Made by a program: the position numbers and the translations under genes
Notes under the pieces: model-generated
Databases searched by the model: none
Told to the model about the DNA's origin: nothing
What the model saw: only the letters and a program-made list of their open reading frames with translations
NCBI GenBank assembly: GCA_905214955.1
Contig: CAJMON010000048.1
Coordinates: 1 to 25,434 of the forward strand
Length of the DNA: 25,434 nt
Reading direction: 5' to 3'
Origin: an uncultured bacterium
GTDB lineage: Bacteria; Bacillota; Clostridia; Lachnospirales; Lachnospiraceae
In this document: in pieces, positions 1-6,396 of the stretch
How positions within the stretch are numbered: the stretch's first letter is position 1
How the letters are laid out: each line of letters opens with the position of its first letter

Positions 1-63
1 AGAACTATTCTTTTTCGAATTGTTCAAGGATATGTCACTGTTCAGTTATCAAAGTTCTTTGTT
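1..63 (-). promoter_or_regulatory. rRNA-type leader with boxA-like antitermination sequence
   Basis: Read on the minus strand, positions 60-39 give AAAGAACTTTGATAACTGAACA, closely resembling the boxA-type leader segment (TCTTTGAAAACTGAACA) of Firmicute rRNA operons. It is followed by an imperfect hairpin at 2-25 (arms GAACAATTC and GAATAGTTC, six-base loop). It lies directly downstream of two tandem strong promoters pointing the same way, so a 16S rRNA gene probably starts just past the left edge. That gene is not visible here, so the assignment is inference. Confidence 0.6.
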
Positions 64-98
64 TGTTGTCTCTGTGTTTTTTTAGAAGCAACTCTGAT

Positions 99-127
99 AT
101 CTTATCACATGTCTTTCTGTTTGTCAA
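99..127 (-). promoter_or_regulatory. Sigma-A promoter P2 (rRNA-type)
   Basis: On the minus strand a perfect -35 TTGACA (122-127) is separated by 17 bases from a TAAGAT -10 (99-104). An A-tract rich stretch lies just upstream, like an UP element. It shares an 18-base segment (122-139) with the P1 promoter at 207-224, so the -35 and upstream block are duplicated. It probably drives the rRNA-type transcript leaving the left edge. Confidence 0.75.
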
Positions 128-183
128 GAACTTTTTTCAAGTTTTTTTGAAGCAGTTTTTCATGTCACTCAATCAGCTTTGTT

Positions 184-212
184 ATTATATCAATAAGTTT
201 TCCATCTGTCAA
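184..212 (-). promoter_or_regulatory. Sigma-A promoter P1 (rRNA-type)
   Basis: On the minus strand a perfect TTGACA (207-212), 17-base spacer and perfect TATAAT (184-189), with A-rich sequence upstream. It lies between the tRNA-Ser gene and promoter P2, 85 bases from the latter in the same direction. Tandem consensus promoters of this kind are typical of stable-RNA operons. Confidence 0.82.
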
Positions 213-263
213 GAACTTTTTTCATTTCTTTTCAATTCAAAACTTTTTTCAAAAAGTAAAGAA

Positions 264-351
264 CGGAGAAGGAGGGATTTGAACCCTCGCACCGCGCAAA
301 CGGTCTACACCCTTAGCAGGGGCGCCTCTTCAGCCACTTGAGTACTTCTCC
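264..351 (-). tRNA. tRNA-Ser (anticodon GCU)
   Basis: The minus strand folds as a class II tRNA of 88 nt. The acceptor arm GGAGAAG pairs with CTTCTCC, with discriminator G. The anticodon loop is CTGCTAA, giving GCU for AGC/AGU serine codons. A long variable arm is present, and the T-arm contains GGTTCAAATCC. The 3' CCA is not encoded (the next bases are TTC), so it must be added by the nucleotidyltransferase. A consensus promoter lies 52 bases upstream. The gene may be co-transcribed with the rRNA-type unit to the left. Confidence 0.95.
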
Positions 352-403
352 AGGCTGTTTACTTTTTCTGATATAAGCATCACTTATCCGTGACGCATGA
401 TTT

Positions 404-432
404 ATTATACTTAACAAACCGTTGTTTGTCAA
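404..432 (-). promoter_or_regulatory. Sigma-A promoter of tRNA-Ser
   Basis: On the minus strand TTGACA (427-432), a 17-base spacer and TATAAT (404-409), a full consensus match. Transcription would start near 397 and run into tRNA-Ser at 351. The spacer carries a small inverted repeat (ACAAAC/GTTTGT, 414-419 and 424-429). Confidence 0.85.
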
Positions 433-486
433 CTACTTTTTATTACTTTTTCCATAAAAATTCCGGGCAATCATGATAAGCTCCTC

Positions 487-576
487 AAGCAGCGGGCTGC
501 GTCAACCGAATGAGGGCAAACTCTCACACAAAGTAGGGCGTACAGATTGCAGGAATAATTTTTCAAACACGCGCTA
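487..576 (+). repeat. Half copy of palindromic MITE-like repeat (copy 1)
   Basis: This stretch matches the right half of the complete element at 2311-2472 almost base for base. Shared landmarks are the central tip (AGCGGGCT), CGTCAACCGAATGAGGGCAAA, AAAGT-GGGCGT-CAGATT and the terminal TTTTTCAAACACGC-CTA. The left arm is missing. The tip stem GCAGC/GCTGC differs from copy 2 (GTAGC/GCTAC) by paired changes that keep base pairing. The terminal TA merges directly into the operator palindrome of the next gene. The rest of the 352-681 gap holds the tRNA promoter and the promoter of the 682 gene. Confidence 0.75.
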
Positions 577-617
577 ACCTATGGTTAATTCCTGCTCTTC
601 ACCATTTCTTCTATAAT
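575..617 (+). promoter_or_regulatory. Promoter with TAACC-N3-GGTTA operator
   Basis: A perfect inverted repeat TAACC-TAT-GGTTA (575-587) is followed, 22 bases after GGTTAAT, by TATAAT (612-617). No good -35 hexamer lies at the right distance. The palindrome would sit at about -48 to -36, the position of an activator replacing -35 contacts. The same arrangement, base-for-base in spacing, occurs at 5424-5466 before the other secreted-protein gene. The adjacent LuxR-type regulator is the obvious candidate binder, which is inference. Confidence 0.65.
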
Positions 618-681
618 AAAAGCAAGAGTAAAGATGCCCCACGGCATCCGGTCAATATCATTTTAGAAAGGATGGCTGCCT

Positions 682-2313
682 ATGTACAAAAAATACCACC
701 GCCTGCGATGCCGCAGTCTGGCATCACTTCTTTTTCTTGTCCTTCTTGTTTTATCCGGCTGGCTGTATCATCCGCCGTTTTCTGCTTCTGCCGAAGAAAC
801 GCCTTTAAAGACCTATCAGACACAGACAAAGATTTTTTATGCAGATCTCTCCGAAGCAGACGAATATGAATTGGAGTTTCGGATGACTCAGGATTTTTCC
901 AGCGGACTGAACTTTCCCTTTAACAGTTACCGTGTAGACATCAAGGCTGTTCCTACCTATCACAGTATTCGTGCAGACGGTATCGATTATACCAATAAAA
1001 ACTCTGTCAAAAAGCAGATCACCGCAAATACCACGATCTATTCCCCTTTTGAGGATCTGACCCCGGAAAGAGATGCAAACGGCGGCGCTTCTTATCTTTT
1101 TAGCTCCTCTTCGGATCTTTATGCCAGCAATCTGGAATTTGCCAATGACTTTACGGTATCTTTACCGGATACCTGGGATCTCTCTTCTATTTTTTCAGAG
1201 GATGCATCCGTCATTGTCCGGGTTTCTTATAAAGTTACAGTCAAGATCTATCTGGAAAGTGGAAGCATTCCAAAGGTTAAGCTGAAAAAGAACCGGCTTT
1301 CTCTTTATCCGGGAGACGAAGTTTTTATCTCTGATCTTGCCTCCACAGAAAAAGAATCCCAGGATATGTATACGGGTTCCTCTGGAATTACCACAAAATC
1401 CGATCATCCGGAGATCGTTTCTGTATCCAGTTTAAAACTGATTGCAAAGAAACCCGGCTCCTGCACCATTACATTCCAAAATAAATATGGAAGCAAGGTT
1501 TCCATGAAATGCACGGTAAAAGCTTCTTCTGTAGAACGGATTGTTTCCTCCATAAGCTGTGTAAAAGGCTCCAAAACCAGCATTTACCATGTCATCAATG
1601 CCTATGGGCGGCCAAAATTTACCGTAACTTCCAGCAATCCTTCTGTAGCAAAGGTTTCAAAAGAAAACGGCATTTATTATATCCATGCCCTAAAAAGCGG
1701 TTTCTCCAGCCTAACTGTAAAATGCGGCTCGAAAAAATTTTCCATCCGCGTGCGGGTAAACGCCGGCACCGCCAGACTTGTGAAAAAGATTTCCATTGAA
1801 AAAGGGCAGACTGCCCTTCTCACCTGCGAAAATTCCTCTTCTGGAATCGTTATGACCAAAATCGTCAGTTCTTACAGCTATGTAAAGCCAAAAATCCTGG
1901 CGGACGGGCGCAATGCTTCTCTGACAGCACGGAATTTTTCCGGAAAGACTGTCAAAGACAAACTTACCGTATACTTTAACTCCGGTGCAAAAAAGACCGT
2001 GTCTGTCACTTTAACAAAACCGAAAACTACCAAGAAGAAATTCTCACTGTCGGATGTGCTGGTCATCCCAGTAAAAAGTGTGTATTATCCTTCTACCAGA
2101 AAAAATAAACTGACCTTCCAGGTAGCCAACTACTCTTCAAAATCCCTGAAGCAGATCCGCATCCGCTACACCGGAATGGCTGATGAAACTGTCACCGGCG
2201 TTCTCAAAACCCTGGATCCGGTCAAACGAGGGCAGATCGTTACCTTTACTGCCACCGTCATCACGGAGTCTCCGCTGGAGCACATTACTTACAAAGTGCT
2301 CAGCGCTTCCTAG
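682..2313 (+). CDS. Secreted Ig-like (Big2-type) repeat protein
   Basis: A 543-residue exported protein. Residues 1-37 form a Sec signal peptide: basic start MYKKYHRLRCR, a long Leu/Val core, and probable cleavage after SASA. The middle (about residues 190-370) contains beta-rich modules of the bacterial Ig-like Big2 type, recognised from patterns such as SNPSVAKVS...I.ALKSG.SSLTVKCG and KKPGSCTITF. The N-terminal part (40-185) and the C-terminal part (about 460-543) match nothing I recognise. There is no LPXTG, lipobox or C-terminal membrane segment, so attachment to the cell is unclear. The ATG at 682 is preceded by AAAGGA at 9 bases. The promoter carries the TAACC-N3-GGTTA palindrome shared with the 5494 gene. 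The TAG stop lies at the first bases of a repeat element (2311-2472), so the C-terminus may have been set by that insertion. Function unknown. Confidence 0.85.
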   Translation: MYKKYHRLRCRSLASLLFLVLLVLSGWLYHPPFSASAEETPLKTYQTQTKIFYADLSEADEYELEFRMTQDFSSGLNFPFNSYRVDIKAVPTYHSIRADGIDYTNKNSVKKQITANTTIYSPFEDLTPERDANGGASYLFSSSSDLYASNLEFANDFTVSLPDTWDLSSIFSEDASVIVRVSYKVTVKIYLESGSIPKVKLKKNRLSLYPGDEVFISDLASTEKESQDMYTGSSGITTKSDHPEIVSVSSLKLIAKKPGSCTITFQNKYGSKVSMKCTVKASSVERIVSSISCVKGSKTSIYHVINAYGRPKFTVTSSNPSVAKVSKENGIYYIHALKSGFSSLTVKCGSKKFSIRVRVNAGTARLVKKISIEKGQTALLTCENSSSGIVMTKIVSSYSYVKPKILADGRNASLTARNFSGKTVKDKLTVYFNSGAKKTVSVTLTKPKTTKKKFSLSDVLVIPVKSVYYPSTRKNKLTFQVANYSSKSLKQIRIRYTGMADETVTGVLKTLDPVKRGQIVTFTATVITESPLEHITYKVLSAS

Positions 2314-2472
2314 AGCGCGTTGAAAAATGCTTTCTGTAAGATGTACGTCACAATTTGTGGAAGATTTTGTCTGAATGAGGGCGGCGTAGCGGGCTACGTC
2401 AACCGAATGAGGGCAAAATCTTACCAAAGTGGGGCGTGCAGATTACAGGAATGATTTTTCAAACACGCTCTA
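2311..2472. repeat. Complete palindromic MITE-like repeat (copy 2)
   Basis: A 162-bp imperfect palindrome bounded by TAGAGCGCGTT and AACACGCTCTA. The outer 28 bases of each arm are inverted repeats with few mismatches. Inner segments also pair (AGATTTTG with CAAAATCT; CGTAGC with GCTACG at the tip), so nearly the whole element can fold as one hairpin. It encodes no protein. TA at both ends would suit a TA target duplication. Its first bases overlap the stop codon of the upstream gene. A half copy lies at 487-576 and an end fragment at 6329-6349. Confidence 0.75.
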
Positions 2473-2488
2473 GTTTCTTTTTGTCCCT

Positions 2489-2529
2489 TTATTCCGTCCG
2501 GTCATCAAAAGCCGGACGGAATAATTTTT
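2489..2529 (+). terminator. Intrinsic terminator of the 682 gene
   Basis: A perfect 13-bp stem (TTATTCCGTCCGG at 2489-2501, CCGGACGGAATAA at 2512-2524) with a 10-base loop is followed by TTTTTC. The minus-strand reading has no U-run after the stem, so it acts mainly on plus-strand transcription from the secreted-protein gene. Confidence 0.85.
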
Positions 2530-2542
2530 CTTGCCAAGCATA

Positions 2543-5047
2543 TCAATAATTGGTCCAGTGAATCAATTTTGATTTCAGCCTTCTGCGTTTGTCTGCGGCG
2601 TTTCCCTCCAGACCCAGTTTTCCATAAATCCGGTTCAGATACTGTTTAACCGTCCCTTCGGAAAATCCCAGCTGTTCCCCGATTTCCCGGTTGCTCATCC
2701 GCCTTGCGGCCAGCCTGGCAATCTGCTGTTCCGTATCTGAAAGTCCATTTTGGCTGTTGTCTTTCTGGATCTGTTCTTTTCGTTTCTCCAGAAGTTCTCC
2801 CAACGTTTTTATCTTTTGAATGAACGGCTGCATTTTCCTGTCTGTGCAGGCTTCCAGCGGCTTTTGAATCCATTTCCAGTTTTCTGCAAAGGGCAGACAG
2901 ATCTCATCTTCCCCTCCAATAGCATACGCCCTTTTCATTGCTTCCTGCGCCTCCTGCATTTCTCCCAGCTGCCAACAGGCTCCTGCCGTCTGAATCTCCA
3001 GATACAGTTCGCTTAAAAGGTTGGGAAACACCCGGTATCTGGCCCGCATCTCCTCTTTCCTGGCAAGAAGTGTCCCATATTTTTTCTGCGCCAGAAGAAC
3101 CTGTCCGTAAATGGCATACATAATGGGAACTGCTGGAAACAAAACCAGCGCGCTTTCCATCTCGCCTCTTGCAATCCACCCTGGAACCTCTTCCGGACAC
3201 TCCGTCACAGCGCACAGAAACGCCATACACAGATCAAGGGAATTTAAATACATACTCTGCCCTTCCCGTTTCAGCACCATTCTCTGCTCCTCTTCCAGGC
3301 GCAGAATCGTTTTCCAGTCTCCTGTGAACAGCGCCAGCCGCATTTCCAGCATAGTCTTGCACAGCAGCATTCCCCACTGCTTCTTTTCCTTTCCCATTTC
3401 TTCGGCACGCCGCAGCGGAATCTCCATTTTTTCGAACTGCCCTCTCATCAGAAACGCTTCCGCCTCCGTCAACGCTTCCGCCCCGTATCCATGGCCGTCT
3501 GTCAGCCGGTAATACCAGGGCATACATTCTTTCATAAGAGCCACGGTTTTGTCCAGACTGGCCGGTTCCCGGTAATACATCATCAGTACCGACGGCGAGC
3601 CGAAACTCCAGGAGCCGGAGCCGCCCATAGTGGCACTTGACGTACTCATCAGTTCACAGGCTTTCCGGTGATGAAGGCTCATGCCCATGATGTCATTGTA
3701 TTTTAAAAAGCTCATCACAATCTCACTCTCTCCAAGGAGATTGTTCTTTTCCTGCTCAGAAAGACTTCTGTTATGTTCCAAACATTCCAAAAACAGGCCG
3801 CGCATCTTCATCATTTCCGGAATCTTCTGAAACGTATACAGCCGTCTCATGAAAATCAGGATTGCCTGAGGATGCCGGTTCAGGATTTCCACTGGACAGT
3901 TTTTTGACCATTTCAGGACATTTCTCACATCTTTTGCATCCAAAGCATAGCCCCGGTCTTCTTCCAGCACACCCAGAAGGGCTTCATAATCTTCTGCTTG
4001 AGAAAACCAGTACAGCGCCTTTGGGTACTGCTTTTGCCTGTGATACCAGCTGCCCATCCGCTTCTCATAAATCCGCCGTTCTTCCTCTGGAAGTTCTTCA
4101 AACATTTTCTCGGTACATACTTTCAGCATATGGTGGCAGCGCAGTGTACCGTACTCCGGAATTTCACTGATAAAGGCATTTTTTTCCACCAGATTTTTCA
4201 ACAGCTGCCTGGCCAAAGGATCTCCCCACAGCGCCACAGCCTGTTCTATGGTAAATTCATCCGCCATTCCAAGAATCGTCAGCAGGCGTTTTTCTTCCTC
4301 TGGAAGTGGTTCTACCAGAATTTCAAAAATCATCTGATAAATGCTGGTGCCGTCCAGCATAAACTGTTTTCTGGATTCATAGGCAATGAGATTCAGATAC
4401 ACTGCGGAAAACCAGCCTTCGCAGCACCGGTCCAAAATGTCGATCTCCCCTCCGGAAAGTCGGATTCCAAGACTGCGGCTGTAGCTTTCCACATCTTTTT
4501 TCTCAAGACGCAGGACATCCGCTCCGATTTCTTTGATTCTTCTTCCCAGCCTTAGTTTTTCTCCGTCTGAAAAAATCCGGTTTCTGCTGGCGAGAATCAG
4601 ATGCAGATTTTCCGGAAGATACCGGATCAGCCAGTTCAAAAACTCCATGACTTCTTTTGACTGCACCAGATGAAGGTCATCAATGAAGCAATACGCTTCT
4701 GCGGCATCTTTTTCTATAGAATTTTCCAGCAGTTCCGGGAAAAATGCCCTTGCGTTTTCGTCCTTTGGAAATGCCAGTTCTTTTAGTTCCGGATAAATTT
4801 GGGTTTCTCCAAACATTCTGACAAAGCCGTTCCAGAAAAGCGTTTCCCCTACTCCGTAAATGCTCTGCCGCATGACAATGGTACCTTCCTGTTCCACTTT
4901 CTGCAGAAAAATTCCCACCGCCGTGCTTTTTCCATATCCCATGGGTGCCGTCACCGCGGTTACGGCGTACCCGGAAATCTCATCCAGCTCTTTTTTCAGT
5001 CTGGAAGAAAGATAAATTTTATTTTCACTGCCTGTCTTCCTGTTCAT
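2543..5047 (-). CDS. MalT-like LuxR-family ATPase transcriptional regulator
   Basis: An 834-residue cytoplasmic regulator of the MalT/LAL (signal-transduction ATPase) type. The N-terminus has a Walker A motif APMGYGKST (residues 34-42) and a Walker B motif YCFIDDLHLV (119-128). A winged-helix and a long helical, TPR-like region follow (about 330-740). The last 65 residues form a LuxR-type HTH (GLSDTEQQIARLAA...SNREIGEQLGFSEGTVKQYLNRIYGKL). Length is close to the usual 830-900. The family senses a ligand or protein partner through the helical domain and activates transcription as an oligomer with ATP bound. The ATG at 5047 has a modest GGGGAA upstream. It sits between two plus-strand secreted-protein genes whose promoters share a palindrome, so it probably regulates them (inference). 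No maltose genes are nearby, so malT itself is not claimed. Confidence 0.9.
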   Translation of the reverse strand: MNRKTGSENKIYLSSRLKKELDEISGYAVTAVTAPMGYGKSTAVGIFLQKVEQEGTIVMRQSIYGVGETLFWNGFVRMFGETQIYPELKELAFPKDENARAFFPELLENSIEKDAAEAYCFIDDLHLVQSKEVMEFLNWLIRYLPENLHLILASRNRIFSDGEKLRLGRRIKEIGADVLRLEKKDVESYSRSLGIRLSGGEIDILDRCCEGWFSAVYLNLIAYESRKQFMLDGTSIYQMIFEILVEPLPEEEKRLLTILGMADEFTIEQAVALWGDPLARQLLKNLVEKNAFISEIPEYGTLRCHHMLKVCTEKMFEELPEEERRIYEKRMGSWYHRQKQYPKALYWFSQAEDYEALLGVLEEDRGYALDAKDVRNVLKWSKNCPVEILNRHPQAILIFMRRLYTFQKIPEMMKMRGLFLECLEHNRSLSEQEKNNLLGESEIVMSFLKYNDIMGMSLHHRKACELMSTSSATMGGSGSWSFGSPSVLMMYYREPASLDKTVALMKECMPWYYRLTDGHGYGAEALTEAEAFLMRGQFEKMEIPLRRAEEMGKEKKQWGMLLCKTMLEMRLALFTGDWKTILRLEEEQRMVLKREGQSMYLNSLDLCMAFLCAVTECPEEVPGWIARGEMESALVLFPAVPIMYAIYGQVLLAQKKYGTLLARKEEMRARYRVFPNLLSELYLEIQTAGACWQLGEMQEAQEAMKRAYAIGGEDEICLPFAENWKWIQKPLEACTDRKMQPFIQKIKTLGELLEKRKEQIQKDNSQNGLSDTEQQIARLAARRMSNREIGEQLGFSEGTVKQYLNRIYGKLGLEGNAADKRRRLKSKLIHWTNY

Positions 5048-5180
5048 GATGGTTCCCCATTTCCCCGCCGCCCGTCCGGGCCGGTGGATCTTCTGAATCT
5101 ATTGATGCCAGGGTCAAAAGTCTGAAACCACGATGTGCTTGCACAGGAGTGGTTTTAAGGCTTAGTGACCCGCCCGATAT

Positions 5181-5363
5181 GGTGCAGAACATCCAGTGGA
5201 TGTTCGTTTTGCACCGACCGAAGCGGAGCGTAGACATAAAAGTGGAGCGTCAGCTTCACGATATGCGAATATTGGGCAGGGTGCTGTGTGCCAGTGGCAC
5301 ACGTTTAGCACCGACCGAAGTGGCAACGGAGATGTGGAAGTACGAAGTACGGAACAATCCGTA
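5181..5363 (+). repeat. Structured double-hairpin element (possible ncRNA or repeat)
   Basis: Two hairpin units share one architecture. Unit 1 (5181-5215) has outer stem GGTGCA/TGCACC, inner stem GAACATCC/GGATGTTC, loop AGT and a 3' bulge GTTT. Unit 2 (5280-5312) has GGTGCT/AGCACC, inner GTGTGCC/GGCACAC, the same AGT loop and the same GTTT bulge. Both are followed by GACCGAAG. The stems differ by paired changes, while loop, bulge and tail are kept. Between and after them lie further hairpins: GTGGAGC/GCTTCAC at 5242-5259, ATAT-GCGA-ATAT at 5261-5272, and TACGGA-ACAA-TCCGTA at 5348-5363. I see no convincing promoter or ORF. This is the main content of the 5048-5493 gap, besides the promoter at 5424-5466. 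Confidence 0.5.
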
Positions 5364-5423
5364 AGGCATCTTTCAACCCCAACATCATCTATTATAAGAA
5401 AAAATGCGTGGAAACACAATGAC

Positions 5424-5466
5424 TAACCAAGGGTTAATCGCCTTTCTCACCTTTTTCTCATATAAT
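5424..5466 (+). promoter_or_regulatory. Promoter with TAACC-N3-GGTTA operator (second copy)
   Basis: The inverted repeat TAACC-AAG-GGTTA (5424-5436) is followed by the same 22-base distance from GGTTAAT to a TATAAT box (5461-5466) as at 575-617. The intervening sequence is similarly C/T-rich. There is no recognisable -35 hexamer. The -10 box lies inside the longest open frame, which shows that translation must begin downstream, at 5494. Confidence 0.68.
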
Positions 5467-5493
5467 GAAGAAAATGTACGAAGGAGGGGTTTT

Positions 5494-6321
5494 ATGAACA
5501 AGAAATTTTTGAACAGAACATGGAGATCTGTATCTGCAGCTTTACTGGCCATTTCCTTTGCAGTGTCCCTTCCTGCCGCTGCTGAGGAAGAACCGAAAGC
5601 ACCTTCCAGTCTCCTGATGCGTTCTGAAACAGATTGGGCATCTGAAACCGAGCTGGAGTCCGAATCCAATTCTATTTATTCGGACTACGAAGCATTTCTC
5701 ATTGAACAGCTGTACGAAACCAACACATCCCTTACACTTCTTGCCGGAAAATCCACCTGGATGGACTCAGATGTGCTGGAAGAAGACCGGGTTGCTTTAT
5801 GTGCGGATCTGCTTTCCTTCTTTGAGGAAACTAAGGACAACGACGCCATTTCCCCGGAAGAGCTTTCCGAAAACATTACGTTTTATTATGAGTCCGGATT
5901 CTCCGCCAGCATTTTTGACCTGGCAGCCTTTTACATCGGCGCTGACCTGGATATTTACAAATCCTGTATCTCCCAGGCAGCCACCGCTTACATGCTTAAC
6001 GAATACCACCGCAATGAGGAAGCCGCTTTTATCCTTGATTACCAGCTCTTTGATGCCGCTATTTACTACAAAAATGACTGGTATGGAGACCGTACCGATG
6101 ATGAGCGGATTGCGCTTGCTGACCGGCTGTTAGAGGCTTTCCGCGCCATGCAGTTGGAAACCGGCGATTACAACGGAAACACCCTTGCCCAGGAAATCAA
6201 TGACAAGTATGATCTGGATGCCGGAGACAGTGTTCTTTATCTGGCATTGGAGTGCTGCGGTGCAGAAGAATTTTTCTTAAATGTCATCAACGCTGTTGAC
6301 AATATGGTCCTTGGGATGTAA
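5494..6321 (+). CDS. Secreted acidic protein of unknown function
   Basis: A 275-residue exported protein that I do not recognise. MNKKFLNRTWRS begins a Sec signal peptide with an Ala/Leu-rich core ending SLPAAA, with probable cleavage before EEEP. The mature protein is strongly acidic, with a Ser/Glu-rich linker (about 35-60) and then a mainly helical region with many aromatic residues. Cysteines occur at several places, including a CC pair near the C-terminus (LECCGAEEFF). No lipobox, sortase signal or membrane anchor is visible. The ATG at 5494 follows AAGGAGGGG by about 4 bases. A longer in-frame ORF reaches 5404, but that start lies upstream of the promoter's -10 box and is rejected. Its promoter matches that of the Ig-like protein gene, which suggests co-regulation by the MalT-like protein. 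A strong terminator follows. Confidence 0.8.
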   Translation: MNKKFLNRTWRSVSAALLAISFAVSLPAAAEEEPKAPSSLLMRSETDWASETELESESNSIYSDYEAFLIEQLYETNTSLTLLAGKSTWMDSDVLEEDRVALCADLLSFFEETKDNDAISPEELSENITFYYESGFSASIFDLAAFYIGADLDIYKSCISQAATAYMLNEYHRNEEAAFILDYQLFDAAIYYKNDWYGDRTDDERIALADRLLEAFRAMQLETGDYNGNTLAQEINDKYDLDAGDSVLYLALECCGAEEFFLNVINAVDNMVLGM

Positions 6322-6328
6322 TTGTCCC

Positions 6329-6349
6329 TAGAGCGTGTTAAAAAAATAA
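6329..6349 (+). repeat. End fragment of palindromic repeat (copy 3)
   Basis: TAGAGCGTGTTAAAAAAATA, starting 8 bases after the stop codon, matches the terminal segment of the element at 2311-2472 (in its inverted right end, TAGAGCGTGTTTGAAAAAT). Only the end is present. The A-run feeds straight into the terminator stem that follows, so it also supplies the U-run for termination on the minus strand. Confidence 0.5.
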
Positions 6350-6396
6350 TCCCGGAAGAATCTCAGCCCTCTTCCGGGATTGTTTCTATTCTTTTT
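6341..6396. terminator. Bidirectional intrinsic terminator
   Basis: A perfect 12-bp stem, AATCCCGGAAGA (6348-6359) with TCTTCCGGGATT (6370-6381), and a 10-base loop. In the minus direction it is followed by TATTTTTTT, and in the plus direction by GTTTCTATTCTTTTT. It separates the convergent secreted-protein gene (plus) and LacI-family gene (minus) and can end both transcripts. Confidence 0.88.

Noticed and set aside
63..341. Plus-strand 92-codon ORF
   Set aside because: It runs antisense through the tRNA-Ser gene and both rRNA-type promoters, is of low-complexity Phe/Ser/Leu composition and has no ribosome site.
2311..2472. Insertion sequence
   Set aside because: Terminal inverted repeats are present but there is no transposase or room for one; described as MITE-like instead.
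3998..4555. 185-codon plus-strand ORF inside the regulator gene
   Set aside because: Antisense shadow of the well-supported MalT-like gene, with no ribosome site or domain.
5181..5312. CRISPR array
   Set aside because: Only two units, of hairpin type with differing stems and no constant spacer length; no cas genes.
5404..5493. Upstream extension of the secreted acidic protein gene
   Set aside because: It contains the promoter's TATAAT (5461-5466) and the operator; the signal peptide and AAGGAGG site fix the start at 5494.
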